Source: Polytrichum commune
Lineage: Eukaryota; Streptophyta; Polytrichopsida; Polytrichales; Polytrichaceae
NCBI GenBank assembly: GCA_950295325.1
Contig: OX485808.1
Coordinates: 9,302,501-9,366,500, forward strand
Direction: 5' to 3'
Length of the DNA: 64,000 bases
Position numbers and translations under genes: made by a program. This document shows, in pieces, positions 36,541 to 48,539 of the stretch (position 1 is the first letter of the stretch; every line of letters starts with the position of its first letter). Below the pieces are notes generated by a model. That model did not search any database and had not been told where the DNA came from. It saw only the letters and a list, made by a program, of their open reading frames with translations.

Positions 36541-37984
36541 TTGGTAGGTTTATTTAGAACTAAAATGGACCCAAAAATATGATAATAATTATTACATGTT
36601 TAAATATATATATATATATATATATATGCAACTTCTTATCTATAGTAGGGTTTCAAGTACTAGAGAAATGTGTTTTGAATGGACTAGTTTGCTCAAGACA
36701 ACCCAAATTTGACATGTGCCCATAACAAGTCGGGGAACCACGATAAATATTTTTCAAACGCAAATATTCATATTGTTGCACATGGGCTAAACTCGCACAC
36801 GGAGATCAAGAAGGAAAAATGTTACCTTGGAAAATATATGTAAACCATAAAAAAGGTCACACAAACCGAGGTTGACATATGGGCACACACTTGACCCTCC
36901 CACCATTGAAATCTTCACGGTGGAAGTGCCTTCAAATGATGTAATAAAAAAACATCATGGCCCTCCATACTACTATATTCAATACATGCAGGTGACTTGA
37001 GAAATCATGAACAAACACCTGTTCAACATCGATGCTGAAAACGTGCAAAAATGACACACCATTCTTTTTGCTCTTTCCTTTAGGGTCGGGTATTTCATGT
37101 TTAAGATGTGGCCAAGTTTTTCCTCCTCGCGACTTTGTTTGCTATGCGACCATGTTTTGGGTTAGTTCTACATCTTGACATGCCAAGAGATCGCGCATCA
37201 TATTTGGGTCATGAATATACCATACCAAGGTATGTAATGATCAAATGACATCCCAAGGCTCCAAAGAAGTTATGCTCAACATACTTGACCGTATTTGCAC
37301 GCCAAGTTAAACTTAATCCTTCCATGGAAGAAAGTCATTAGAAGAATAAAGCTATACTTTCGTTAAGGGTATTCTTCTAAGAAACCATTGAAGATGAAGT
37401 TAGCAACAACAAAAGTTCATTATCATGATCTCATTTCTAAGGTTGAACATGCTCATACCTTTACATAAGTTTATCTAGAACAATAAGGAAATTAAACGAA
37501 GGTCAACGAAATTGCCTAGCCCAATTTACATGCAGGGAATTACCCAATTGAGTCATTTGATACACTAAAATGTACAATCATCTTCATCAATACTTAAAAG
37601 AATCCAATTGAAAACAATTGGTACAATAATTACAATGAAGAAAATCAACCGAATACAGCATGCAAATACGATCAAGTAGAGTGAGAATACAGTATTTTAT
37701 TGACTCAGGATACAATTTCAGTATATAATATCTATGTCTGCATTGTTTATGATCAAAATCCATAACATTTCTCCTTGTCATGTCGAGCAAGTCAATTAGA
37801 AATTGGTGGCACTAGCTATCATATATGCTAGTGCACTCGCGTTATTTGGGTCAAAAGTGATACTGTCAGTGGACTGTTTGAGGAGGACGTAAATCCCCAT
37901 GGTAATTAACCCACACTAATTAGGCAAAACAGTGTAGCAGTCGGTTCCCCTGGAAGTCTCTTAAAAGGCAGGCCCACGCCTCTC
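36541..37984. other. Intergenic, nothing recognised
   Basis: An (AT)n microsatellite occupies about 36606-36628. The rest is AT-rich with no recognised exon, RNA gene or terminal repeat. Confidence 0.4.
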
Positions 37985-38170
37985 CACTTGCGAGCAGTGT
38001 ATATGTTTGACAAAGTTTTTGCAAGTTTTTCTCTCTTGACACGCAAAAACTTGCACAAAAAAAAAATGCACGTCAATTGACACGCACAATCTAGAAATTG
38101 ACACGTACTATGACTTGTGAAGAAAAAAACCACACGTCAATTGACACACTAGAAATTGAAATGACACGTT
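37985..38170. repeat. Left arm of a long inverted repeat
   Basis: The arm pairs, in inverse orientation, with about 41095-41310. Both carry TTTTTGCAAGTTTTT, CAAAAACTTGCAC/ATAAAAACTTGCAC, CAATTGACAYGCACAAT, TAGAAATTGACAYGTA and YGTCAATTGACAC in the same order. Identity is moderate, with small indels. Long diverged inverted arms flanking about 2.9 kb suggest an old Mutator-like or similar element; no clear target duplication was found. Confidence 0.7.
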
Positions 38171-41094
38171 TTACTTGAGTACTATAAAGTGCAGCTCAAG
38201 TATCCGGAAAACATAACCCATAACAGTAGGAGAACTTCCTACACTCACTCACATACTTAAGTTCAACTTTGCTCTTGCAATTTCCTTTGTAACCGGGAGC
38301 TAAGACGGTGATCGGAGAGCGAGACTAACTAGGAACATGGCGAGGCAAATGTTTGTATCACCGTGGTGCTTGCACATCCTCCACTCCATATGAGTTTTTT
38401 CTTGCTTTCAACCAAAGTTGTTTTGAGCAATTCCCTTTGAATCGCAAAGCTCCCTTGTTGAAAGCATATGAATCCCTTTGAGCTTTCTTGGAGTTGGAGA
38501 GGCTTCTTATTGCAAAAATGACGCAAAAGTGGCACGAAGATCAGCGCTTGCTTTCGGTTAGGATTGATTGTAGCGCACTTTGTTCCGAAGTGAATTGTTC
38601 TGTTGGGATAATTAACCCGTAATTTTGAAGTTGTGATTGTGTGGTTGCTTTCCACTTCCCCTGCCTCTCTGGAAACACCTGGAACCAATTCATTCCCAAC
38701 GATAATCAATATTCCTTCTTGTAACAACCTTTTGTTGGCCAGCGCACTAGAAATGTTTCTATATTTCACAATTCCAGTTCAGAGACCTAGATCAGACCTC
38801 ACCAATTGAACAACTTTTTATTCTTTTTCTTTACCACTAAAGGATATAATATGCTTCAAGAGGATATCGGTTGATATTGATTGTTCAGTAGATAGGTATA
38901 TAGATAAATAGATACATTCAACTAGAATCAAGTAAAGGGAGGAGTATACGTAATTGTGAGCCTCAGAGCCTCCGTACTGAAGCGCAAGAGAGTCACCCAT
39001 GTTGATCACCTTTGAGAGTTTTTGTTTGTTGCTTTTGGCAGTAGAGATAGTAGAGTATGGCTGCCAATTCAGAAGCAAAAAGTGGAGAAAGACGCCTAAA
39101 TTCAAGGCTCTTCACTTCTTTTCTATATGTCTTGCATTTCTCTCTAATCGCATTGCATAAGTGGAAAGGCATATGTGTTGAAGCCTGAAAGTTACAAATC
39201 AAGTTTGTTTTTTATTCTTCAAAATATAATTAGTTTTCTAAAATATTGTGTAAGCCAAAAATTGAGGTGAAATTTTGGAATAAAATGTAGATGTCAATTG
39301 ACATTCATTTTTGTTTTTGAAAACGTCACGTGACACTTTGGATTTGAGGTTGAAACGTCCCATGAAACTTGTCAAACATACACACTGCTTGCGAGGTCTG
39401 TGGCGGAATCATTGACTCCCGGAAAAAGATGAGCAGACATTTGGGAACCACAGTAACTTACACTCGGTTCACGCTTATCCTTTCACTGTGTACTATGTTT
39501 GGGATGGCAGGGACTCCATGCCCCACAAAATAAATCTACTGTGACTTGGTCCGAGCTACTCATCATTCTGCAATAATAGAATAGTGTATTTAGTGTCATA
39601 TGGTATTTCATGTCACTGTGGTAGCTTTTCCAATGATATTTCTTATGAAAAATTTCACAAGTATTGTCGTCCCAACTTCCGTTTACTTCATCCAAATGCC
39701 AGTTATATATAAGAACCAAGTCTGGTGTAATATGCATCTGGAACGTTTTTAATATGAAACACTGTTATGGGTGATTGAAAATTTGGATGGAAAGTCACTT
39801 ACTAAGTGACAATAATAACAACATGGTAAATCTATAATGCCTAGATTTCTCTACAAGGAATGATGAATAAATGTTAGGTTCACATTTAGTGTTGGTGACA
39901 CTACATAAAATATTTAGCGTACTTCTCTTTGAAACTACATTGTTCGTGGTTTTTAGTGTCACATAGATTGTTTGCAAAGGGCCTAAACTAGGTGCCTAGA
40001 GGTCTCAAAGTGTCACGCCCGCTAATTGTCAATATGATTCCAATCGCCAACATAAGTAACTTCTTTAAGTGAAAGAATATCTACACTATGAAGTTTGGAT
40101 GACATTTTTTCCTAAACAAGGCTATAAATATTGTCATCCCAAATTACTTTTAGCCCATCCAAATGCCAAGTATTGGAACAAAGTGTGGTACACTCTACAT
40201 CCCAACATTTATGTGATGAGACATTATCAAACATGATTGGAATTTGGATGACAAATCACTTAGTGAGTGAATGGAATTACAACATTGACAGTCCATGATG
40301 ACCAAATGTTTTTATAAGGAATGACAAATAATGGTAGGGTTACAATTAGTGTTGGTGACACTGCATGGGCGGTTTACAATTAGTATTGACAAATAGAATT
40401 GGAGAGTGTAGTGTGTTTGACATAAAAAGATTCTCTCCTCCCCCGAGGATCCCTTCATGCCAAAGGGCACTACACTAAATCTTGTATATAGCGTCACTTA
40501 CTAATCAAAATTATGCAACGCTATGTCCATTTGTTAAATATCTCATATTCTATCAACAAATGCCAGATTGGTTGTTTGGACATAATAGAACATGAACTTT
40601 ACTTGGTAAAAACAATTCATGAATACTAGTAAGTGATAGTAAAAAAACTCTCTCTCTCTCTCTCTCTAGGCAGGCTGATAACTCTGAACTTGCAAGGTGT
40701 GTGTGCCGGAATCATTGAGTCCCGGAAGAGATGACCGACTTTTAATTTGGGACTTAGATTCGGTTCGTGCTTATTTTCTTCTCAGTCTGTACTATGTTTG
40801 GGATGCGTTACCATGCAACATATGATAATCTAATGGCACCGGGTCTGAGGTAGATGGGTCTTGATGGTTACTTTTCCCAACTATATATGGTAGGAACACG
40901 GAAAACACTTAAAATAAGTTGATTCGGCCAGAAAGAGTGGATTGAAATCTGTGCATTTGTTTTAGAAAGACGGAGTCAGTGTGTACTGTATGTTTGACAC
41001 ATTTCATTTCACATTCAATTTCAAATTTGAAGTGTCACGTGATGTTTTCAAGAACTAAATTGAATGGCAATTGACATTCTTCCTAAAATGTCAC
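38171..41094. other. Interior of the long inverted repeat, no intact gene
   Basis: A TATA-like ACTATAAAGTGCAG sits at about 38179. A minus-strand frame of 146 codons (38329-38769) has no recognised domain. A second inverted pair lies inside the first: 39276-39390 against about 40975-41094 (shared CACGTGA, TCAATTGACATTC and a TGTTTGACA edge). Dispersed-repeat segments found at 32536 also occur at 39386-39510 and 40690-40810, and (CT)n at 40650-40668. No transposase motif is visible. Confidence 0.45.
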
Positions 41095-41310
41095 CTCGTT
41101 ATCACATGCCTAGAAGTACGTGTCATGTCCATTTTTAACGTGTCAATTGACATGTGATTTTTTCTTTACAAGTCGCACTACATGTCAATTTCTAAATTGT
41201 GCATGTCAATTGATGTGTATTTCTTTTGTGTTTGAAAGTATTTATGTGTGCAAGTTTTTATGTGTGAAATGTCAAAAACTTGCAAATATTTGTCGAAAAT
41301 ACACGCATGA
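41095..41310. repeat. Right arm of a long inverted repeat
   Basis: This is the inverse of 37985-38170, with GTGTCAATTGACATG, CATGTCAATTTCTAAATTGT, GTGCAAGTTTTTATG and AAAAACTTGCAAATATTTG. It ends within a few bases of the LINE RNase H fragment, which therefore lies outside the repeat. Confidence 0.7.
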
Positions 41311-41324
41311 TGGAGTCTAAGCCA

Positions 41325-41660
41325 CAGTCCACCACATTCTATGGACCAAACAAAACGTAACATTACAAAGCGTCAGATTGCACATTAGAATCTCAAGCAA
41401 CGAAATTGTCGACCAACTAGCAAACGAAGGAACCATCCACAATAAACTTGTCCCAACACCCCACATCCATAAAGCACACACGATACCTTATTGGCTCAAC
41501 AAAGTCCTAATAGGCAAACACCAATGAGAAATGTAAAACCTCCAAACATACATAAATAAATGCCACAAGGAAAAAACACTATGAACCGCAGAAACTAATT
41601 CACCTGCATCAAGAAATGAATGTCTTTGGAGGAAATTCATCAAAAGCTCTCAAACCACTT
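41325..41660 (+). mobile_element. LINE remnant: RNase H C-terminal fragment
   Basis: From about 41330 the plus strand reads KQNVTLQSVRLHIRISSNEI, then VDQLANEGTIHNKLVP and AHTIPYWLNKVLIGKHQ before TGA. The H-I-x-I-x-x-N-E-x-x-D-x-L-A pattern is the end of the RNase H domain found in plant non-LTR retrotransposons; its Asp is a catalytic residue. After a frameshift the LINE-like sequence continues NLQTYINKCHKEKTL to about 41660. It is a truncated, dead 3'-part copy. The LINE endonuclease fragment at 50880-51990 is probably from a related element. Confidence 0.7.
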
Positions 41661-44515
41661 GTAATTTAGGTTTTTGCTAGCACTTGACTCAACAAGGAAA
41701 AATAAATCAGGGTATTAGGTCTCAAGGAAGATTGGTATAGTGTTTATAATGATCAATTATCACATTGGGATAGGAAAGCTATAACAACCTACGGTTTTTC
41801 ACTTTTAATTTCCTCTTAACAAGGTTGATTATGCTCTCTCTCTCTCTCTAGTTCTTGATCAAGGCTATGATGTTAAACACTTTGTGATTATAAACTTTCA
41901 CATTAGTCAACTAAAAATTGTTTTCTTTACAAATAGATGACAATACAATCAAGAGATCCTACATATACATACATAGAAAACGGTCATACTTTCCATACCA
42001 GATATGTAACAAGGATGTAGATGAAAGGTGCAAACTAACCATGATTACAACTGTGATCACGTCTGTAACCCATGTGTCACCAAAAATCCTCCACCCTTCG
42101 ATTTCGTCCTAGCCCGAGTGGAAAAGTTTATAATGACATGTAGAGACTTCTCTCTTTGTAACCCAATATATAATTCCAATCTACCCTTGGAATATACACA
42201 ACTTGATTAACTCCACACTATGTAGTTTTACATTCCTTAATGTCGGGCAAGGTTACATCCTTAGCCTTTTCTAATGTCCACCCAGCCGCTTTGGCCACGC
42301 ATGCCTTCAAAGATATCCCTCTTGTGAAGCGAGTCCTTGCCGTCGACTCCACACTACTACATGAGTTCTCGCTTATTGATTCCATGAATTACATAAGTTT
42401 AAGTATTGATAAATACTTGTCACTTATTGTAGTTTTCTCCTTACGCTTCAACCACAATATTGGTTTAATGACCTATTGCTTATCCCTAATGGAACCAAGC
42501 AAACTTCCTTTGTCCCCCTAGACTTTACTAGCTAAACCTCACTTATACTACTAATTTAACTTATTTCTCGCTAATCCTCGTCACAAATTTATAAACTTAT
42601 ATCACCCCTAAATAACCAATATCAATACCATTCCAATTAAATTAGTCTCCCGGTCTCAGTCCCGGCAGGTTGGACGTAAATCAACGCTGTTTGCTGCCTC
42701 AGTAACCCGTCAGAGCCCGTCAATTCTGACGGGTTGGCCCGTCAATTACAGAGGCCGTTTTGACGAGCTGCCCTCCAAAGAACTTCAGAATAGGATAGCG
42801 TTCTCTGACTTACTCAGAATGACCTGAAATTTTATCTGTAACTAGAGAGACAAAGCGAAAAACATCTCACCAATTTGTGAGCCTATCCCATTTTCTGTCC
42901 GACAGTTATGACCATTTTAGTGTGTCAGTCTACCCAGATTTCAGAATGTCATAACTTCCTTCCACGGGCTCCAAAGAACTTCAAATTTTGGGAGCAATCA
43001 CAAAAACTGATTGTTTATGACCCCCTGAAATTTCAAACTATTTTCATTTTCTGCCAAAACGTTACGGCCTTTTTAGTCTGCAACTCTTGAAATACTTCAG
43101 AATGATATATCTCCTTCTCATCTATTCGGAATGACTTGAAATTTGTACCACAACTAGGAAACCTAAGAACAAAGCATTCCTAAAAATTTCATGCGTTTCC
43201 AAGCCTCTGTCCAGGAGTTATGCCCATTTCAGCTCGAAAATGTAGGCGAAGTTCAGAATGTCATAACTGCTGCTCTAGTACTCCAAACATCCTCTGATTT
43301 TGACCATGTTCATATAAACAAGTTGTTTACTAACCCTCTAAATTTCAACGAAGTATCTTTTTCTGCTCGGAAGTTATGCCCCTTACAACCTAGACTACTC
43401 AAAGAACCCTCTCATTTACCAACACGTGTTACGGCAACGTGTCACCAAAAGTACTCCATATACTCAAAAATACTCACTTAGCAAACACATATACCCAAGA
43501 AATATGAACTCAAGTACTACAACTTGAAGCCATAAAATATCTTAAAATTATTCACACCAAAACTAATTCTAACAAGAGGTCAAGCCCTCTTCAAGGCCAA
43601 CTAGCCTTGGCTCTCCAACTAAAAACTAAGCAAACACATGTGCTCCAATCTTGCTTCCATGTATACACCACCAAGGAGCATTAGCGCCAATAAGGGAAGA
43701 AAAGAGGGAGCATCAAAGAGGAACCAGGCTGAGCGAGGGGAGTACGAAGGTGACGAAGACGAGCTGGAGAGGAGAGACGACGAGTCGGGAGAGAGAAGGT
43801 GAGGAGACCGGGGGGGCCAGAAGCCGGGTATCGGGCAAAGGCAGGAGCCGAGGAGGCAGGTGAAGACCCGGGCCTGAAAACCCGGGTAGATGAGGAATGA
43901 AACAGGGAGCCGGGTATTTGAAGCCGAATGGGGAGGCAATGGACGTCGTCCACGTGGTTGGAGACGGGAACGTACTTAGTGCGGCGGGAACGCGGATTAA
44001 GCCTCGGGAGCGATACCTAAGCTGGCGGGAACAAGGAATAGAGGTAGGGATCGGCCATATTAGTAAGTTAGGTTAGAGATTAGTGATGGCTAGGTCATTT
44101 TTTGATGAAAGGCAAGCACCTTAGTGATTAGAGGTAGTGACCACTTAGTATTTAGCAAATAATGAGTGGACACGTACTTACTAAAGGATGTGGATGAAGG
44201 ACCAAGCCAAGGGATGAAAATCCCTTGGATGACATTAACCGCCTTAACCATCTAGCAATGAAGGATGAAATTGTGAATGAACGACTCATGGATGGTAACC
44301 GAACACACCTAGGCACATCTAGGAAGTAAGAAGAACTTTAAACGATCCACCTCACAAGAACATCTATATTTAACACGTGCGGTTACTGTAAATAGATCCG
44401 GCAGACCTAAATTTAAACTGTAGCCTTAATTCAGACTAAAATTAGCCTAATTAGACATTTGGCATTAGGGGCCACACCTAACCGCTAATTCAACCAATTT
44501 TAAGATTTCAAAACC
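41661..44515. other. Non-coding, possible LTR-retrotransposon sequence
   Basis: No coding domain is visible. From 42640 the sequence becomes less AT-rich and contains repeated phrases (TTCAGAATGTCATAAC at 42943 and 43252; AACTTCARAATA/AACTTCAAATTTTG; GAATGACYTGAAATTT at 42818 and 43128), giving a diverged repeat with a period near 310 bp. A purine-rich GC island at 43690-43880 has no codon-like structure. Together with the TATA box at 44516 this resembles the untranslated or LTR part of a retrotransposon, but no TG…CA borders or primer-binding site were proved. Confidence 0.35.
42704..42735. repeat. Perfect 11-bp stem hairpin
   Basis: AACCCGTCAGA and TCTGACGGGTT pair perfectly across a 10-nt loop (GCCCGTCAAT). 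A further CCCGTCAATT copy follows at about 42738. It lies in the GC-richer non-coding block and its role is unknown. Confidence 0.85.
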
Positions 44516-44523
44516 TATATAAA
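44516..44523 (+). promoter_or_regulatory. TATA box, possible LTR-type promoter
   Basis: TATATAAA is followed by GGGGCACTACGGACCCCTA and, about 60 bp on, by a GC-rich tandem repeat. The spacing and the change in composition suit a transcription start near 44550. No open reading frame follows, as in a retrotransposon LTR or a non-coding transcript. Confidence 0.45.
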
Positions 44524-44586
44524 GGGGCACTACGGACCCCTATAGCACCTCATTATTCATTTCAACATTCCTACGTGAGCGTCATC

Positions 44587-44740
44587 GAAGCCGGCCTTAA
44601 TTTGAAGGTCCGCAAGATTGCACGAAGCCGGCCTTAATTTGAAGGTCCGCAAGATTGCTCGAAGCCGGCTTTCGAATTGAAAGTCCGCAAGTTTGTTTTC
44701 GCCGGTCTTCGAGTTGAAGGCCCGCGAAATTGAAGGCCCA
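44587..44740. repeat. 37-bp degenerate tandem repeat
   Basis: GAAGCCGGCCTTAATTTGAA followed by GGTCCGCAAGATTG starts at 44587, 44624 and 44661 (period 37). A more diverged fourth unit lies at about 44700 (GCCGGTCTTCGAGTTGAAGG). Further scattered CGGTCTT…CCGCA motifs run to about 44850. It sits just downstream of a TATA box. Confidence 0.85.
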
Positions 44741-46721
44741 CGAGACCGAAGGTCCGGGGAATTGATCGGAGCCGGTCTTTAAATTAAGATCCGCAACGAA
44801 CGAGTTCGAAGAATTGCGGAGGCGCGACGCCGGTCTTAAAATCTGAGGGCCCGCATGACTGAAGGACCACGGTACCAGAGGCCGAGAAGACTTTAGGATT
44901 TGAAGGTCTTTTCAAGAGATTACAAAATCAAGGACTACAAGAAAAGACTTGAAGACATTAAAAGCTTTCTTCAAGATTTGGAGACTGAGGGCCCGCGGGA
45001 CCAGAAGGCCGCAAGCCCGAGACCAAGACCGCAAGTTTGAAGCCCTTTTGAGGACTAAAGGTTTAAACGAACTTTCTAACCAAGACCTAAGATACCTTTT
45101 GGGTCTAAGGAGATGTCAAGATATCAAAAGTGAAGATGCTAAGAGATTGACAAAATCCGAAGCTCATCGTGAAGACAAAGAAGATTGCGTAAGGACTCCA
45201 AGACCGAAGCACTCAAGAGAATAGGAAGATTAGAGAAGATCCTTCCTAGGAATTTAGAGATATTCAAGAATGAAGAACTAAACTCTCATGAGTAGAGAAT
45301 ACAAAGGAAAACCAGACAAAAGGGAACTTTAGAAGAATGAAGACATTAAGAGGATTTCAAAGCCATCATTCAAGAATAAAAGACTTTGAAGACCATCAAG
45401 TAGCCAACTTTCACCTTAAAGGCATTGCAATGGATTGTTAATGAAAACACTCAAAGTAATGTGATTGTGAACTTTGATTGAGGATTTAGAATTGGAAATG
45501 AAGATGAAGAATGTTTTGATACCATTACATTGATTGCAAAAGCACTCTTTATGTTCACAACACTTAACCTCGACATTAGGATTTCGGGGAACATAAACTT
45601 GCAATCTTAGGTCAATGACTTCATGAGGATTCAAAGAGCAGATTCATCCAAAAGGAAACACCTTCAAAAGTTAATTTAGATAAGTGTAGTGTCCATGTAA
45701 ACCGGTCAGCAGCGGGTTACACCGTCTAAGTTGCTGAGGGTTGAAGGTGACCTCGACATTCCAACACACCCATACTTATAACACGTGGGGTGCCTTAGAG
45801 CACGTAGGGAAGAGAGGATGAGTGAGGGAAGAATGAGGGATTATATAGTGAGTTTGAGGGGGTGAGCACCCTCAAGGCTCACGATAAGCCTTCGAAATCT
45901 CCTCCTACTTTGTAGGCTCTCATCTTATCTCCTAAGCCTTCCTCCCTCAAATGATCAACAAAGATCCTAATTCAAACATTTAACTAATCTTGGTTTTCTA
46001 CCTACCACACTTTACCAAGGTATTTCCTCATACTACTTAAATCCACTCCACACAAGCCTAATGCTTCAAACTTAGCTTTCTTCAAGCTTCACTCTTTTTA
46101 TATTTTTGTGAATAATCATAAATCAACAAAACACCACTTGTAATGTTTTACAAGTGTTAACAACACATGTGGGCATCAATTTGGGCTCACACCATGGTAA
46201 ATAATAGGGTTTGGAAAAACTTACTATTTGTAAGAACTCCAATATAAACCCCTAACCCTAAAAGAAGCCCCCTTTTCTTACCATTCATGCAAGCGCAAGG
46301 TGAGGGTACTTTGTGCATACTCACTAGAACAGTTGATACGTGTGGAAAGTGAGAGAAACTAGGACGAATCACCAAGAGGAGTATTCTACTTGGAGTAACC
46401 TAGTCATGGCCAAGGATCGGGTTTGAACACCCATATGTCATTTGGCAATGAGTGGTATAATTTGAAATACTGCAATGCATTTGATGTTGTTTATATGTGT
46501 GCGACATGGATAACAACTAGGTCCTGTTGTTATTTACCTCATGTACGTAACTAATCCTCAAATGTTTGTTGGTTGGTTGCATGGGCACAGGTGAGGCAGG
46601 CCCTTCACACTCTCAATACGAGGATGTATTGTGATTATGACATTTTAAGCATTTCTATGGGTTGATGTTACTAGGGACTTTTCCTTTGTAAGCACTCCAT
46701 ACACGTGGCGGAGTAGATACA
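44741..46721. other. Non-coding, nothing certain
   Basis: A purine-rich stretch at 44830-45420 repeats AAGACTTTGAAGA/AAGACC words. An open frame at 44949-45224 (RRPQARDQDRKFEALLRTKG…) is highly charged and probably follows from that composition. From 45680 to 46720 nothing is recognised; CCAAGGCTTAAGCCTT-like words at 45870-45960 are unremarkable. Confidence 0.35.
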
Positions 46722-47074
46722 GTGACTGCCAAAATTGAGTACGAAAAAACCTAGTCTACCTTTAGCCATTCATATTTTATAATTTATTGCATTTAATGCT
46801 AAATCAATTGATGGCTCAAGTATACATGCATGTAAATGATGTGGCTACCAAATTACAAGTCCAACAATGCAAGATAATTTGAGAAAGATCTAGATGAAAG
46901 TAAATTAGCTCCCAAACTCAGTTATGCTCACACTTGGATTACGCAATGAATGCTACAAATCTAACATGTACAAGTGGTTTTATGGGTCCGAGTTTTTGGG
47001 TGGGCATGTTCTTGGCCTTCACATTTATAATTGTGTCCCCATTCAATGCACATCATGTATGCAAATTGAGCAAA

Positions 47075-48539
47075 ATGGTTTCATTGAGGTCTCTCTCTGC
47101 TGCTGGTAGAAAGCAAATAGAAGAAGCTACTTTAGAGAAGTTGAGGAGGGGTGAAAGTACTAGAAATGTTGCTAGAGACTTACAGGTATCCCAAAGTTGG
47201 GTTGCACAATTTCGTAAGCAACATTTGAGTGAATTGAGTGATGTCAATCACAGTTTTGGTGGCAGGCCACAGGTGTACAGTCACGGGGAGGTCACTCCAT
47301 TGTCAAGTTGAAAACCACATGCAAACAAAGTTTGCTACCCATATATATTATATGCCATAGATAATTTTTAAAATTATGATATTTTTCTATATATACATAT
47401 CCATTGATAATATCTTTGTATACATTTTTTGAAATTTTTAGTCATCTCCATTTTTTCTAGTAATTGTTTCAGTTCAATTTTGCGTCATTCTAGTTAGAAA
47501 CGGTATGTTGTCTAGAAAAAACAAATTATCAATTTTGGTTATCAATTTTTACTATGTAATAGATATCATGTATATGTACTCATAATTTTTTTTTGATAAA
47601 AATTTGACGAATTTTGTTGATGCAACTTAGAATTTTATTTTATTTTTGTTCGCACGTGGTTTTCAACTTGACAATGGAGTGACCTCCCCGTGTGTACAGT
47701 GCAGCTGATCGTAGAGCTTGTGTGAGAGAAATCACTGTGGGTGGCTTAGAAACTGCACACAAAGTTGGAAATTACTTGAGAGAAGAGCTTCATGTTGGTA
47801 TGAGCGATAGTACTGTGAGGAGAGAGTTACGAAAAACAGGTTTGAAATGTAAAGTGAAGCAAAAGAAACCAAAGCTCACACTTCTTCAAATTAAGGGACG
47901 ATTAGAATTTGCTAGACGTCATTGCCATTGGACTGATGATGATTGGGATCGTGTAGTATTCTCCGATGAAACAAAAATCAACCGATTTTGCTCTGATGGT
48001 CGCAGTTGGTGTTGGTTTCGTGATGGACAGGTAGAAGTGTTGGAATGGTGCAACAAACTGTCAAGTTTGGAGGTGGGGGAGTGATGATGTGGGGTTGCAT
48101 GACTCCGAGTGGCCCTAGTATGATGTGTAGGATTGAGGGAAGAATGGATCAGTACATGTATAGAGAAATTTTAGAGTGAGAGTTGATTCATACGTTGCAT
48201 GCATACAATTTGGATCCTGCCAATTTGATTTTTCAACATGATAATGACCCGAAACATACATCCAAGAGTGTGCGCCGTTGGCTGAATTCGCAAGAATTTA
48301 TTGTTTTGAAGTGGCCGGCGCAATCTCCAGACTTGAATCCGATCGAACATTTGTGGGCAACTTTAAAACGTCGACTAAACCAATATGAGAGACCTCCCAA
48401 AGGAATGTTAGAATTGTGGGAGCGTGTTGAGGATTGTTGGGCTTCAATTACTCCCAATGAGTGTGAGAACTTGTATAGGAGCATGCCTAAGCGCATTGCA
48501 GCTGTTATAGCTGCTAAGGGTAGGTGGACAAATTTTTAA
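47075..48539 (+). pseudogene. Tc1-type transposase, disrupted
   Basis: Starting at the ATG at 47075, the N-terminal helix-turn-helix region reads AAGRKQIEEATLEKLRRGES, then VARDLQVSQSWVAQFRKQ and GGRPQVYS. The MITE at 47282-47692 follows; skipping it and one duplication copy keeps the frame (VYS-AADRRACVREITVGG). The second HTH is MSDSTVRRELRKTGLK. The catalytic triad is present: Asp in VVFSDETKINRF, Asp in FQHDNDPKHTS and Glu in SPDLNPIEHLW, with exactly 34 residues between the last two, i.e. DD34E. Further damage is a frameshift at about 48035-48050 (the other frame resumes MVQQTVKFGG, then VMMWGCM) and a TGA at about 48177 inside REILE*ELIHTL. It is non-functional. Plant mariner-like elements I know of are mostly DD39D, so the Tc1 type is notable here. 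Confidence 0.93.
47282..47692. mobile_element. MITE nested in the Tc1 transposase gene
   Basis: The element is 411 bp and AT-rich, with inverted ends CACGGGGAGGTCACTCCATT… matching over about 47 bp with two or three differences. It is flanked by a perfect 8-bp duplication TGTACAGT (47274-47281 and 47693-47700). The ends resemble those of the CTCGGGG family (C[AT]CGGGG[AG]G[GT]TCACTCC) and share the subterminal CACGTGCGAACAA, so I place it as a diverged subfamily. Removing it restores the transposase frame. Confidence 0.93.

Noticed and set aside
38329..38769. 146-codon minus-strand frame inside the long inverted repeat
   Set aside because: No motif, weak composition and no related copy seen; kept only as a note.
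43619..43953. Open frames in a GC-rich island (Ser/Pro-rich minus, Arg/Glu-rich plus)
   Set aside because: Composition-driven, no motif and no splice context.
42640..45770. A complete LTR retrotransposon
   Set aside because: A TATA box and repeat-like non-coding sequence are present, but no gag/pol coding, no paired LTRs and no primer-binding site were seen.
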